Shown: piece after piece, positions 53,359-63,193 of the stretch
Layout: each line of letters begins with the position of its first letter
How positions within the stretch are numbered: position 1 is the first letter of the stretch
From: Thermoleophilaceae bacterium
GTDB lineage: Bacteria > Actinomycetota > Thermoleophilia > Solirubrobacterales > Thermoleophilaceae
Direction: 5' to 3'
Length of the DNA stretch: 64,000 nt
Assembly (NCBI GenBank): GCA_030446485.1
Contig: JAUJNF010000004.1
Location: 95,986-159,985 of the forward strand
Notes under the pieces: generated by a model
What the model was told of the DNA's origin: nothing
Databases searched by the model: none
The model's input: the letters and a program-made list of their open reading frames with translations, nothing else
Translations under genes and position numbers: made by a program

Positions 53359-53540
53359 GACCGCCACGGTCCGGCCGACCGGCTCGCGGTCACCCGTCGT
53401 CGTTCTGGTTGTTCGAACATTGTTCCGTCCGAATGAACGCCCCGTTGGTTGAGCCCCGTGCTCGAAGCAGCGCGCGGAGGAGCATCACCGGCTTGAAGGG
53501 CCGTACCAAGGGAGGCACCACGTGGTTCCGAGGCGATCGA
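53359..53540 (+). repeat. Duplicated leader element, copy 1
   Basis: Upstream of the first repeat-protein gene. Shared with copy 2: GAACATTGTTCCGTCCGAA-type core (53414-53432, an inverted GAAC-N3-GTTC), ACGCCCCGTTG, then CGTACCAAGGGAGGCAC and CGTGGTTCCGAGGCGATCGA. It contains about 40 nt absent from copy 2. Probably promoter plus 5' leader of the gene at 53599. Confidence 0.7.
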
Positions 53541-54185
53541 TGAACGACCACGAAGGCGCTGGCGGGAAGCCGCGCTGTCGAAGGAGACGATAGGCACTAT
53601 GCGGATTGACCGGTTCGTTGCGCTGCTCGGGACGCTGGCGGTTTTCCTTGTGATGAGCCCTAGTCTCACGCTCGGCGGTGGCGACGCGTTCGCCCAAGCG
53701 CCCCCCCAGTGCTCGGATGGCGCGGACAACGACGGTGACGACTTGGTCGATGTCGACGACCCCGGTTGCGCTAATTCGGACGACAACGATGAGTCGGACG
53801 ACCCCGGGGCCGAGCCGGAATGCTCGGACGGTGCAGACAACGACTCGGACGGCAAGACAGACTTCGGTTCCGCCTCGACCAATGACCCCGGCTGTTCCTC
53901 GGCAGACGACGACGACGAGACGGACCCACCGACTCCGGAGTGCTCGGACGGTGCCGACAACGACGAAGACTCCGCCACCGATCACCCGGCCGATTCCGGG
54001 TGCGAGTCCCCCTCCGACGAGGATGAGACCCGCTCGGCCGGGATCACTTCGTCAACCGGGCCGCTGACGCGGATTCAGATAAGCGAGTTCCTCAACTGCG
54101 CGGTGAACCACGTTCAGGACGAAGCGGGCGAGTTCTTCGGCGAGACAGCCTGCGGAACCTTCCTCGCCTCGGCCGGAACCTTGTA

Positions 54186-54213
54186 CTCCCCCGCGGACAT
54201 TCCCGCGGGGGAG
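54186..54213. repeat. Perfect 11-bp inverted repeat inside the coding region
   Basis: CTCCCCCGCGG (54186-54196) and CCGCGGGGGAG (54203-54213) separated by 6 nt. It would form a very stable hairpin in the mRNA within the codons for YSPADIPAGESA. Confidence 0.8.
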
Positions 54214-55140
54214 AGTGCAGAGGGTGTTGCCTTCACCCCCGTGAGCCAGTCGGCGGTGTCTGGCTCAGGAACGAGCAGCGACCCGTACCAGCTGGTGACG
54301 GTAGTCGACGCCGGTCCGAACCTACGCATTACCGAGTCCGACTACTACGTCGTCGGACAGGAGTCCTACCGCACCGATGTGAAGGTCGAGAACCGAAGTG
54401 CGGTAACTCAGAGCGCCATCCTGTACCGGGCTGGCGACTGCTACCTGCAGGACTCCGATACGGGTTTCGGCCTCGTATCGGGCGAATCGGTCGCCTGCCA
54501 GGCGGCCACCACTGACCCACAGGGCAACGCGGTACGGGGCGATCGCATTCAACAGTGGTCTCCCCTCTCGGCCGGCAGTCGCTACTTCGAGGCTGGTTTT
54601 GACGAGGTCTGGTCGACGATCGGGGCGCAGAAGGAGTTCCCCAACACCTGTCGCTGCAACGAGAACATCGACAACGGGGCCGGCTTGAGCTGGGCACTGA
54701 CTATTCCTGCCACAGGGACCGCTACCCGATCTCATCTCACCACGTTCTCGCCTGCGGGCCAGGAGCCGGCGACCACCACCAAGACAGCCGACAGCTCCAC
54801 CGCGACTGTCGGCTCCTCCGACGGCTACACGATCACGGTAAGGAATACGAGTTCGAGCGCGATCACGCTGAACTCGATCACCGACACGCTGCCCAGGGGC
54901 TTTAGCTACACCGCCGGGTCGAGCACGGGCGTGACGAATGCGGATCCGCAAGCCTCGGGGCAAACGCTTGTTTGGCAGGGGCCGTTCACGGTTCCGGCCT
55001 CAGGTCGGGCCAGCTTGCATTTCTCGGTCACGGTTTCCTCCACCCCCGGGGAGTACTTCAACAATGCGGGCGCCGAAAGCTCCGAGCGTGCGGTCGTGCC
55101 GACCGGCGACACGGCGAAGATCACTGTCACGGCCCCGCCG

Positions 55141-55882
55141 CAGTGCTCAGACCGCCTCGACAACGACTCCGACGGGCGGGCCAACTTCCCGGACGACCAG
55201 GGCTGCGACTCGCCGGGCGACACGTCCGAGGCACCCGACCCGCCGCAGTGCTCAGACCGCCTCGACAACGACTCCGACGGGCGGGCCAACTTCCCCGACG
55301 ACCAGGGCTGCGACTCGCCGGGCGACGACTCCGAGGCACCCGACCCGCCGCAGTGCTCAGACCGCCTCGACAACGACGGCGACGGGCGGGGCACTTCCCC
55401 GACGACCAGGGCTCCCCGACGACCAGGGCTGCGACTCGCCGGGCGACGACTCCGGGAGGCACCCGACCCGCCGCAGTGCTCAGACCGCCTCGACAACGAC
55501 TCCGACGGGCGGGCCAACTTCCCCGACGACCAGGGCTGCGACTCGCCGGGCGACGACTCCGAGGCACCCGACCCGCCGCAGTGCTCAGACCGCCTCGACA
55601 ACGACGGCGACGGGCGGGGCAACTTCCCGGACGACCAGGGCTGCGACTCGCCGGGCGACGACTCCGAGGCACCCGACCCGCCGCAGTGCTCAGACCGCCT
55701 CGACAACGACGGCGACGGGCGGGGCAACTTCCCGGACGACCAGGGTTGCGACTCGCCGGGCGACGACTCCGAGGACCGACCCGCCGCAGAGACCGCCTCG
55801 ACAACGACTCCGACGGGCGGGGCAACTTCCCGGACGACCCAGGTTGCAGTGCCGCTCAGGACGACTCAGAGAGCCCCGACTC
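55141..55882 (+). repeat. 105-bp tandem repeats, copy 1 (7 units)
   Basis: Units start at 55141, 55246, 55351, 55474, 55579, 55684 and 55787 (last one truncated). Each encodes 35 residues of the form QCSDRLDNDSDGRANFPDDQ... with aspartates spaced as in Ca2+-binding loops and two Cys. Spacing is 105 nt except 123 nt between units 3 and 4, where a 17-nt duplication and small indels sit. Confidence 0.9.
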
Positions 55883-56624
55883 GGTACGAGACAATCTCCA
55901 ACGAGACGCAATGACGTCCTCAGGGGCACCCCCGGCGATGACATCATCTGCGGCCTGGGCGGAAACGATCGAATTATCGCCGGCGGCGGCGACGACACGC
56001 TCAAGGGTGGTCCCGGGAGCGACTCGCTCCACGCTGCGGACGGGAATGACCGCTTGCTAGGGCAGGGCGGGGATGACTTCCTCCGTGGCGGAGATGACGT
56101 CGACCGGCTGGATGGGGGTGACGGGGACGACCTGCTCGACGGTGACGCGGGCGACGACCTGATCACCGGCGGGTCGGGGGCCCACGACGTGGTCCATTAC
56201 CTGAACGCGCGGAGCGCCGTCGCGGTGGACCTTGCGAGCGGCCGAGTCAGCGGCGGAGACGGCCACGATCGGCTTGACTCGGATGTCGAGGACATCACCG
56301 GCTCGCCAAAGGGCGACACGCTCCTTGGTGACGCCGGGGACAACACGATCTCTGGCGGCGCCGGGAACGACGTGATGGAGGGCCGGAACGGGGACGACCA
56401 TCTCTCCGGTGGAGACGGGAAGGACGAGCTCGAAGGCGGCCGCGGCAAGGACACGATCGTCGGAGGTCCCGACCCGGACGTCCTGGACGGCGGGCCGCAG
56501 GTCGACACTTGCTTCCGCGGTTCCGGTGGCCCGGATACGGCTCGGCGGAGCTGCGAGAGGCCGTGAGAGCCTGTCACCTTCGTGCGGCTCGGCGGGCGCA
56601 GCGGCTTCCAGCAGATGTGGTCCT

Positions 56625-56765
56625 GACCGCCCCGGTCGGGCGGACGGGCGCGCGGTCAACCGTCGTTCTTGTTAGTCCGAACGTTGTTCCGTCCCAACGA
56701 ACGCCCCGTTGTTGATGAAGGGCGGTACCAAGGGAGGCACACGACGTGGTTCCGAGGCGATCGAT
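56625..56765 (+). repeat. Duplicated leader element, copy 2
   Basis: Upstream of the second repeat-protein gene. Matches copy 1 over GAACGTTGTTCCGTC, ACGAACGCCCCGTTG, GGTACCAAGGGAGGCAC and CGTGGTTCCGAGGCGATCGA. The 315-nt spacer 56567-56882 holds nothing else recognisable apart from a possible Shine-Dalgarno GGAG before 56883. Confidence 0.7.
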
Positions 56766-56882
56766 CGAGGAGCTGGCGATGAGAAAACGCGCGATATGCG
56801 GGGGTAGAGTTCGGACCGCCGAGTCCCCCCGCGCGCACCGGCTGACAGGCCGCCTGCGGATCGGGCCTGCCGGAGCCGACCG

Positions 56883-59559
56883 ATGAGGCGCCGCCGGAAC
56901 CGCATCGCGAGAACGTTCGTGGTTGCGACCGTGTTGAGCCTGGCCGTATTCGTCGCTTCGAGCGCCGCCGCGATTACGGCGACTCGCGATGCGTCCGCGG
57001 TCGCCGCGTCGATGGCGGACTCCTTCACCGGCGCGGCCTTCACGTCCATTCCTCCCGCACCCGGATCGCAGTCGGAATGCGCTGACGAGCAGGACAACGA
57101 TGACGACGGCAATGTGGATGAGGACGATTCCGGGTGTCCGTTTCCTGGCGACAACCGCGAGCAGGACGATGAGCCGGCGCAGTGCGCGGACGGTGAGGAC
57201 AACGACTTCGACGACATGATCGACTCCCCGCAGGATCCCGGGTGCGCGTCCGCTGCCGACAACGAGGAGGAAGACGGCGAACCGAGCCCGGCACCCGAGT
57301 GCTCCGACACCGAAGACAACGATGGCGACGACCAGGTGGATGGGGCGGATCCCGGCTGTTCCTCGGCGAACGATCTCGATGAGGGTTCCGAGGGGTTGCC
57401 GGCTGGCGAGGACCTCAATCCCGTGGCCGTCTCGGACTCGCCGCTCGCCGGATTTCCTACGAGTGGTGGAACGTACGCAATCCTCACCTCCGGCAACGCC
57501 AACTTCGCCGACGATCCGAATACCGAGGAGGGCCTCGGTCAGGACAATGGAACGTCGGAGCCAGCGCCGCGGGAGGGCGTCAACGACCTCGTCACGCTGA
57601 GGGTCGACGTGTCAGCCCAGGGCAGCAAAACTGCCTACAGGTCGACTTCCGTTTTCTCAGCGAGGAGTTCCCCGAGTACGTGGGCAGCCAGTTCAACGAC
57701 GCCTTCCTGGCTGAGCTCGATGCTTCAAACTTCACGGTCGATGCCGACGGCAATGTGCAGGCGCCTAACAACTTCGCCTTCGACCCGAGCGGGAACATCG
57801 TCACCGTCAACACGGTCGGAGCCTCGGCGACAGAGGCCAGCGGCACGACCTATGACGGGGCGACACCGCTGCTGCGGGCCTCGACGCCTGTCACTGCTGG
57901 CGCCCACTCTGTGTACTTCTCGGTCTTCGATCGCGGTGACAACGCCTATGACTCAGCCGTCTTTCTCGACGCGCTGCGGCTGGTCGACCTCTCCGCGGAT
58001 GCCTGCCGGCGAGGGACCGCCCGCCGCCGGCGTGCTCGGATGCCCGTGACAACGACAACGACGGCGCCACCGACTTCCCAGGGGATCTTGGCTGCAGCTC
58101 AGCCCAGGACAACGACGAGACCTCTCCGCCTGCTTGCTCCGACGGAGCTGACAACGACGGCGACACCAAGACCGACTTCCCCGCCGACCAGGGCTGCGAC
58201 TCGCCGGGCGACACGTCCGAGGCACCCGACCCGCCGCAGTGCTCAGACCGCCTCGACAACGACGGCGACGGGCGGGCCAACTTCCCCGCCGACCAGGGCT
58301 GCGACTCGCCGGGCGACACGTCCGAGGCACCCGACCCGCCGCAGTGCTCAGACCGCCTCGACAACGACGGTGACGGGCGGGCCAACTTCCCCGACGACCA
58401 GGGCTGCGACTCGCCGGGCGACACGTCCGAGGCACCCGACCCGCCGCAGTGCTCAGACCGCCTCGACAACGACGGTGACGGGCGGGCCAACTTCCCCGAC
58501 GACCAGGGCTGCGACTCGCCGGGCGACGACTCCGAGGCACCCGACCCGCCGCAGTGCTCAGACCGCCTCGACAACGACGGTGACGGGCGGGGCAACTTCC
58601 CCGACGACCAGGGCTGCGACTCGCCGGGCGACGACTCCGAGGCACCCGACCCGCCGCAGTGCTCAGACCGCCTCGACAACGACGGTGACGGGCGGGGCAA
58701 CTTCCCCGACGACCAGGGCTGCGACTCGCCGGGCGACGACTCCGAGGCACCCGACCCGCCGCAGTGCTCAGACCGCCTCGACAACGACTCCGACGGGCGC
58801 GGCAACTTCCCGGACGACCCAGGTTGCAGCGCCGCTCAGGACGACTCAGAGAGCCCCGACCCGGTGGAGCCGCCGCGCTGCACCATCTCCGGTACAGCAG
58901 GCAAGGACGTCCTCAGAGGGACCAGCGGTGACGACGTCATCTGCGGCCTCGGCGGTAACGACCGAATCATCGGCGGCGGCGGCGATGACACTCTCGAGGG
59001 TGGTCCCGGCAACGACAAGCTCGAGGGTGGCGATGGGAAAGACCAGATCCTGGGGGAGGCAGGAGACGACCAACTCCGTGCAGGAGATGCCGACGACGAG
59101 CTGAACGGAGGTGGCGGCGACGATCTCCTCGAGGGTGACGGGGGAGTCGACGTGATCTCCGGTGGATCAGGGGACCACGACAGCGTTCATTACCTCAACG
59201 CGCGGCGCGCCGTCGCGGTGAATCTGGCGACCGGGCGAGTGAGCGGCGGGGATGGCAATGATCGACTTGGCTCAGGTATCGAGGACATCACCGGCTCGGC
59301 AAAGGCCGACACGCTCCGCGGCGACGCCGAGGACAACACCATCCATGCCGGCGACGGAGACGACATAGTCGAGGGAGGAAAGGGGGATGACCACATCTCC
59401 GGCGGACGCGGGGACGACGAGCTCGACGGCGGCCGCGGCAAGGACACGATCGTCGGAGGCCCCGACCCGGACGTCATCGACGGCGGACCTCAGGTCGACA
59501 CCTGCTTCCGCGGTTCGGGTGGCGCGGATACAGCCCGGCGGAACTGCGAGAGGCCGTGA
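56883..59559 (+). pseudogene. Secreted Asp-rich/choice-of-anchor-L/RTX repeat protein, copy 2, frameshifted
   Basis: Signal peptide (RTFVVATVLSLAVFVASSAAA), three Asp-rich CxDxxDNDxDG units (to about residue 165), a domain resembling choice-of-anchor-L proteins (FRFLSEEFPEYVGSQFNDAF to VYFSVFDRGDNAYDSAVFLDALRLVD), the 35-residue array and an RTX domain (SGTAGKDVLRGTSGDDVICG onward) ending in RRNCERP. Coding runs in three frames: 56883 to about 57615, about 57620-57991, and about 58015-59559. Each step fits loss of one base. The organisation parallels copy 1 but with anchor-L in place of DUF11. Probably an extracellular Ca2+-binding adhesin or matrix protein if the frame is restored. Confidence 0.8.
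58237..58863 (+). repeat. 105-bp tandem repeats, copy 2 (6 units)
   Basis: Units start at 58237, 58342, 58447, 58552, 58657 and 58762 with exact 105-bp spacing, preceded by a degenerate unit near 58130. They are almost identical to one another and to the units of copy 1, in the proper frame throughout. Confidence 0.92.
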
Positions 59560-59581
59560 TGATCGGAAGGATTGCCCCCTC

Positions 59582-59884
59582 CTACAGCCGCTCCTCCACC
59601 GCGCCCACCTTGTCGGCGAGCGTCTGCTCCGGGCGGTCCCGGCGCTCATCGAGCTTCAGCACCGTGTAGACCCGCGGCACGCCCAGCTCGAACGGCACCG
59701 CGTGCAGCTCGCCGACCACCGCCAGGATGTCCGCCGCCGTCCCCTCCAGCGACGTGCCCATGGCGTGCATCCGGTAGCCCACGCGATCCTGGGCCGCCAG
59801 CCGCCGCTGGATCTCGGCTATGTACTCGCTGGCCGAGACCTCGGCGCGGCCGAGCGAGAGCACGGTCAGGTCCGCCGTGGCCAC
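59582..59884 (-). CDS. MTH1187/DUF77-family (thiamine-binding-like) protein
   Basis: 100 residues; GTG start at 59884. Features: LTVLSLGRAEVSASEYIAEIQRRL, YRMHAMGTSLEG, LHAVPFELGVPRVYTVLKLDERRDR and a terminal KVGAVEERL. The family forms ferredoxin-like dimers or tetramers, and some members bind thiamine; role unclear. It begins 10 nt after the aldehyde dehydrogenase gene ends, so they share an operon. Confidence 0.87.
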   Translation of the reverse strand: MATADLTVLSLGRAEVSASEYIAEIQRRLAAQDRVGYRMHAMGTSLEGTAADILAVVGELHAVPFELGVPRVYTVLKLDERRDRPEQTLADKVGAVEERL

Positions 59885-59894
59885 GCGCCGGTCC

Positions 59895-61460
59895 TCAGGC
59901 GATGCTCGAGCTGATGGGCGCCTCGGTCAGGGACGTCCACACGGTCTTCACCTCGAGGTAGGCGTCGAGGTTGGCGTGGCCCATCTCGCGCCCGATGCCG
60001 CTCGCCTTGTAGCCGCCGAAGGGCGCGGCGGGGTCGCTCGGTCCCCAGACGTTGATGTACACCGACCCGGCCTTCAGGCGGGCGGCCAGGCGGTGGGCAC
60101 GCGCCACGTCGCGCGTCCAGACGCCGGCGGCCAGCCCGTACTCGGTGTCGTTGGCCCGCCGGACCACCTCGTCGATGTTGTCGTAGGGCATCGCCACCAG
60201 CACCGGTCCAAAGATCTCCTCCCGGGCGATCGGCATGTCGTCGGTGACGCCCGTGAAGAGGGTGGGGTTCACGAAGTAGCCGGCGCCGTTCCCCTCGGAG
60301 GCGCCGTCGCCGCCCGCCACCGCCTCGGCCCCGGACTCGAGTCCCGATCGGATGTAGGAGAGCACGCGCTCGTGCTGCTCGCTCGAGACCACCGGGCCGA
60401 ACTGCGTCGAGGCCTCGAGCCCCGGCCCGACGCGGGCCTTCGAAGCCGCCTCCGCGAGGCCCGACACCACGTCGTCGTAGTGCTCGCGCGGCACGAACAA
60501 CCGCGAGCCCGCCTGGCACGCCTGGCCGGTGTTGAAGTAGATGCCCTGGAACGAGCCCTTGATGGCCGCCTTCAGGTCGGCGTCCGGCAGGATGATGTTC
60601 GGGCTCTTGCCGCCGAGCTCCAACGTCGCCCGCTTGAGCGAGCGGCCGGTGGCCGCGCCGATCTCGCGCCCCACGGCCGTCGAGCCCGTGAACGCGATCT
60701 TGTCCACGCCCGGGTGGTCCACCAGGGCGGCGCCCGTGGAGCCGTCGCCCGTGAGCACGTTCAGCACGCCCTCGGGCAGCCCCGCCTCCTGTGCGAGCCG
60801 GCCGAGGCGCAGCGCGCTCAGCGGCGTCTGCTCGGCGGGCTTCAGCACCACGGTGCAGCCGGCGGCCAGCGCCGGCGCGATCTTCCAGGCACACATCAGC
60901 AGCGGGAAGTTCCAGGGGATGATCTGCCCGCACACGCCCACCGGCTCCTTGCGGGTGTAACAGAACATGTCCGGCCAGGACACCGGAATGGTCTCGCCCT
61001 CGATCTTGGTCGGCCAGCCCGCGTAGTAGCGCAGGTGGGCCACCGCCTGCGGCACGTCGACGATGCCCGCGATCTTCTTCGGCTTGCCGTTGTCGAGGGC
61101 CTCGAGCTCGGCCAGCTCGTCGGCGTTCGCCTCGAGCAGATCGGCGAGCGTGCTGATCAATCGCGAGCGCCCGGCGGCGGGCATGGTCGACCACGGCCCG
61201 TCGAGCGCCGCCCGCGCTGCGCGCACCGCCCGGTCGACGTCATCGGTGCCGGCGTGGGCCACCGCGCAGATCGGCTCGCCGGTGGCCGGGTCGACGGTCT
61301 CGAACGTGCGCCCGTCAGCGGCGTCCACCCATTCGGCGCCGATCAGCAGCCGCTGCGGACCACTGGACACAAAGGAGCGCGCGGGGTCGGAGAGGGCGTC
61401 GAGGCTGGCGGTGGGCACGGGGCGGCTCCAGGGTCCGGGGGCGAGAGGGGCGGCGAGCAT
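59895..61460 (-). CDS. NAD(P)+-dependent aldehyde dehydrogenase
   Basis: 521 residues. PWNFPLLMCAWKIAPALAAGCTVVLKPAEQTP binds cofactor and contains the catalytic Asn; LELGGKSPNI holds the general-base Glu; NTGQACQAGSRLF holds the nucleophile Cys315. The end reads FGGYKASGIGREMG. It resembles class 1/2-type aldehyde and betaine-aldehyde dehydrogenases; the substrate is open. The first 35 residues are not conserved-looking, so the start is uncertain. Divergent from the DJ-1/PfpI gene. Confidence 0.93.
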   Translation of the reverse strand: MLAAPLAPGPWSRPVPTASLDALSDPARSFVSSGPQRLLIGAEWVDAADGRTFETVDPATGEPICAVAHAGTDDVDRAVRAARAALDGPWSTMPAAGRSRLISTLADLLEANADELAELEALDNGKPKKIAGIVDVPQAVAHLRYYAGWPTKIEGETIPVSWPDMFCYTRKEPVGVCGQIIPWNFPLLMCAWKIAPALAAGCTVVLKPAEQTPLSALRLGRLAQEAGLPEGVLNVLTGDGSTGAALVDHPGVDKIAFTGSTAVGREIGAATGRSLKRATLELGGKSPNIILPDADLKAAIKGSFQGIYFNTGQACQAGSRLFVPREHYDDVVSGLAEAASKARVGPGLEASTQFGPVVSSEQHERVLSYIRSGLESGAEAVAGGDGASEGNGAGYFVNPTLFTGVTDDMPIAREEIFGPVLVAMPYDNIDEVVRRANDTEYGLAAGVWTRDVARAHRLAARLKAGSVYINVWGPSDPAAPFGGYKASGIGREMGHANLDAYLEVKTVWTSLTEAPISSSIA

Positions 61461-61486
61461 AGTCCCGGGCTACTGTGCCACTGACC

Positions 61487-62134
61487 GTGCAGATCGCCAT
61501 CCCCATATTCGACGGATTGACCGCCCTCGATGCGATCGGCCCCTACGAGGTGCTGCAACGCCTGCCCGGGGCGGAAGTGGTGTTCGTGGCCGAGGAGCCG
61601 GGTCCCAGGCGCACCGACGAGGGGCGACTCGCGCTCGTGGCCGACCTCGCCCTGGCCGACGTGCCGAGCCCCGGGATCCTGGTGGTGCCCGGCGGCCACG
61701 GGACCCGCGCGATCGCGGCCGACGAGGACAGCGAGCTGGTGGCGTGGATCCGCTCGGCGCACGAGCGCTCGCGCTGGACGACGTCGGTGTGCACCGGCTC
61801 ACTGTTGCTCGGCGCGGCGGGGATCCTGAAGGGCCTGCGCGCCACCACGCACTGGCTCTCGATGGACGAGCTGGCGGCCTACGGGGCCGAGCCGACGCAT
61901 GAGCGCGTCGTGGAGCAGGGGAAGGTGATCACCGCCGCCGGGGTGTCGTCCGGCATCGACATGGCGCTGCGCCTGGCCGAGCTGGTGGCAGGCGCCGACG
62001 TCGCACAGGCCCTCCAGCTGGCCATCGAGTACGACCCGGAGCCGCCCTTCGACTCCGGCTCGCCTCTCAAGGCGCCGGCGGCGATCGTGGAGTTGGTGCG
62101 CCGGGCGGCGGCGGCGAGCCCCACCGGCGCGTGA
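61487..62134 (+). CDS. DJ-1/PfpI-family protein (isocyanide-hydratase-like)
   Basis: 215 residues from the GTG at 61487, chosen because it gives the usual MQIAIPIFDGLTALDAIGPYEVL start and because TACTGT (61471-61476) lies 10 nt upstream; an in-frame GTG at 61475 would overlap that box. The nucleophile Cys is in TTSVCTGSLLLGAAGIL, followed by ATTHWLSMDELAAYG. Members hydrate isocyanides, act as glyoxalases or are AraC-type sensors; no HTH is present here. Its position next to aldehyde and alcohol dehydrogenases suggests a role in reactive carbonyl handling (inference). Confidence 0.88.
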   Translation: MQIAIPIFDGLTALDAIGPYEVLQRLPGAEVVFVAEEPGPRRTDEGRLALVADLALADVPSPGILVVPGGHGTRAIAADEDSELVAWIRSAHERSRWTTSVCTGSLLLGAAGILKGLRATTHWLSMDELAAYGAEPTHERVVEQGKVITAAGVSSGIDMALRLAELVAGADVAQALQLAIEYDPEPPFDSGSPLKAPAAIVELVRRAAAASPTGA

Positions 62135-62152
62135 CGGTCGGCGAGTGCTCGC

Positions 62153-63187
62153 CTACGCGCTCAGCACGATCTTGAGCGCCTCGCGGCGGTCGTAGATCGC
62201 GTAGGCCTCGGGTGCCTCGTCGAGCCGCATCTGATGGGTCACGAGTGGGGTGGGGTCGAGGCGCCCGGAGGCCATCAGCGCCAGCACGGAGTCGAGGTGG
62301 CCGATCACGTTGGCATGGCCGGTCACAAGCTTGAGCGCCTTGATCCACACGATGCCCATGTGCAGCTCGATGCGCTCGGCGTACACGCCGACCACCGAGA
62401 CCGTGCCGGCCTTGCGCGCGATGCGGCAGGCCAGATCGAGGGCGCTCGGCACGCCCACCGCGTCGATCGCAACGTCCACGCCGCGCCCCTCGGTGGCGGC
62501 CTTGACCGCCGCGCGCGGATCCTCCTCGGTGGCGTGCACGGGCTCGGCCCCGAGCGAGCGCGCGGTGTCGAGGCGCTCGGCCACCGTGTCGATGGCCAGC
62601 ACCCGCGCCGCGCCCGCCACGCGGGCGGCCATCACCGCGCACAGGCCGACGGGACCGAGGCCCACCACCGCACAGGTGTCGCCGGCCTCGAGCCCGGCGC
62701 CCACCACCGCGTGGTAGCCCGTGGCCATGGCATCGCCGGCAAAGAGGGCCGAGCCGTCCGAGAGGCCGTCCGGGACCCTGCGCAGGGTGAGGTTGGCGTG
62801 CGGGACGAGGGCCTGCTCGGCCTGGGTTCCCTGCAGCGACCCGAGCGTCGCCCCGTGGCCGAAGACCCGCGTGTCGTCGCACTTCTGGTACACGCCCCGC
62901 CGACAGAAGAAGCACGTGCCGCACGCGGTGTGGAACGCGCCGAGCACGCGATCCCCCACGCTTGCGCTCGTGACCTCGTCGCCGGCGGCGATCACCGTGC
63001 CCACGTACTCGTGGCCGATCGTGAAGCCGGGGGCGATCGGCACCCGGCCGTGGTAGATGTGGAGGTCCGACCCGCAGATCCCGGCGGACTCGACGCGCAC
63101 GACGGCGTCGTCGGGCGCCAGCGGCTCCGGCTCCGGCCGCTCCTCGAGCGCCACCCGGCCCGGTTCCTGGAAGGTCACGGCCAGCAC
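62153..63187 (-). CDS. Zinc-dependent alcohol dehydrogenase (MDR family)
   Basis: 344 residues. Catalytic zinc ligands in AGICGSDLHIYHG and IGHEYVG; structural zinc Cys in ACGTCFFCRRGVYQKC; nucleotide fold VVGLGPVGLCAVMAARVAG. It oxidises an alcohol, possibly formaldehyde-type or secondary. GTG start with TACAGT (63196-63201, minus strand) 8 nt upstream, although that box overlaps the end of the upstream dehydrogenase gene. No Shine-Dalgarno sequence is clear. Confidence 0.92.
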   Translation of the reverse strand: MLAVTFQEPGRVALEERPEPEPLAPDDAVVRVESAGICGSDLHIYHGRVPIAPGFTIGHEYVGTVIAAGDEVTSASVGDRVLGAFHTACGTCFFCRRGVYQKCDDTRVFGHGATLGSLQGTQAEQALVPHANLTLRRVPDGLSDGSALFAGDAMATGYHAVVGAGLEAGDTCAVVGLGPVGLCAVMAARVAGAARVLAIDTVAERLDTARSLGAEPVHATEEDPRAAVKAATEGRGVDVAIDAVGVPSALDLACRIARKAGTVSVVGVYAERIELHMGIVWIKALKLVTGHANVIGHLDSVLALMASGRLDPTPLVTHQMRLDEAPEAYAIYDRREALKIVLSA

Positions 63188-63193
63188 GGCGGC

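Larger units (their letters stand above)
53599..56566 (+). pseudogene. Secreted Asp-rich/DUF11/RTX Ca2+-binding repeat protein, copy 1, frameshifted
   Basis: Signal peptide (MRIDRFVALLGTLAVFLVMSPS), then three degenerate CxDGxDNDxDG units (residues about 35-145), a unique domain, a DUF11-like domain (TTTKTADSSTATVGSSDGYTITV, residues about 390-510), a 35-residue repeat array, and RTX nonapeptides (GGNDRIIAGGGDDTL and similar) ending in RSCERP. The first frame runs to a stop at 55914, but coherent coding leaves it within the array: a local out-of-frame stretch at about 55393-55464 returns to frame, then losses near 55775-55792 and 55880-55895 shift twice by -1. RTX coding resumes at about 55895. 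It would bind Ca2+ at the cell surface. The frame breaks may be assembly errors in repeats. Confidence 0.8.

Noticed and set aside
53414..53426. GAAC-N3-GTTC as a LexA/SOS box
   Set aside because: The actinobacterial SOS box has four bases between the half-sites (CGAAC-N4-GTTCG); both leader copies have three, and no SOS gene is near.
55141..58863. Regularly spaced repeats as a CRISPR array
   Set aside because: The units are 105 bp, contiguous without unique spacers and in frame as protein repeats; no cas gene is present.
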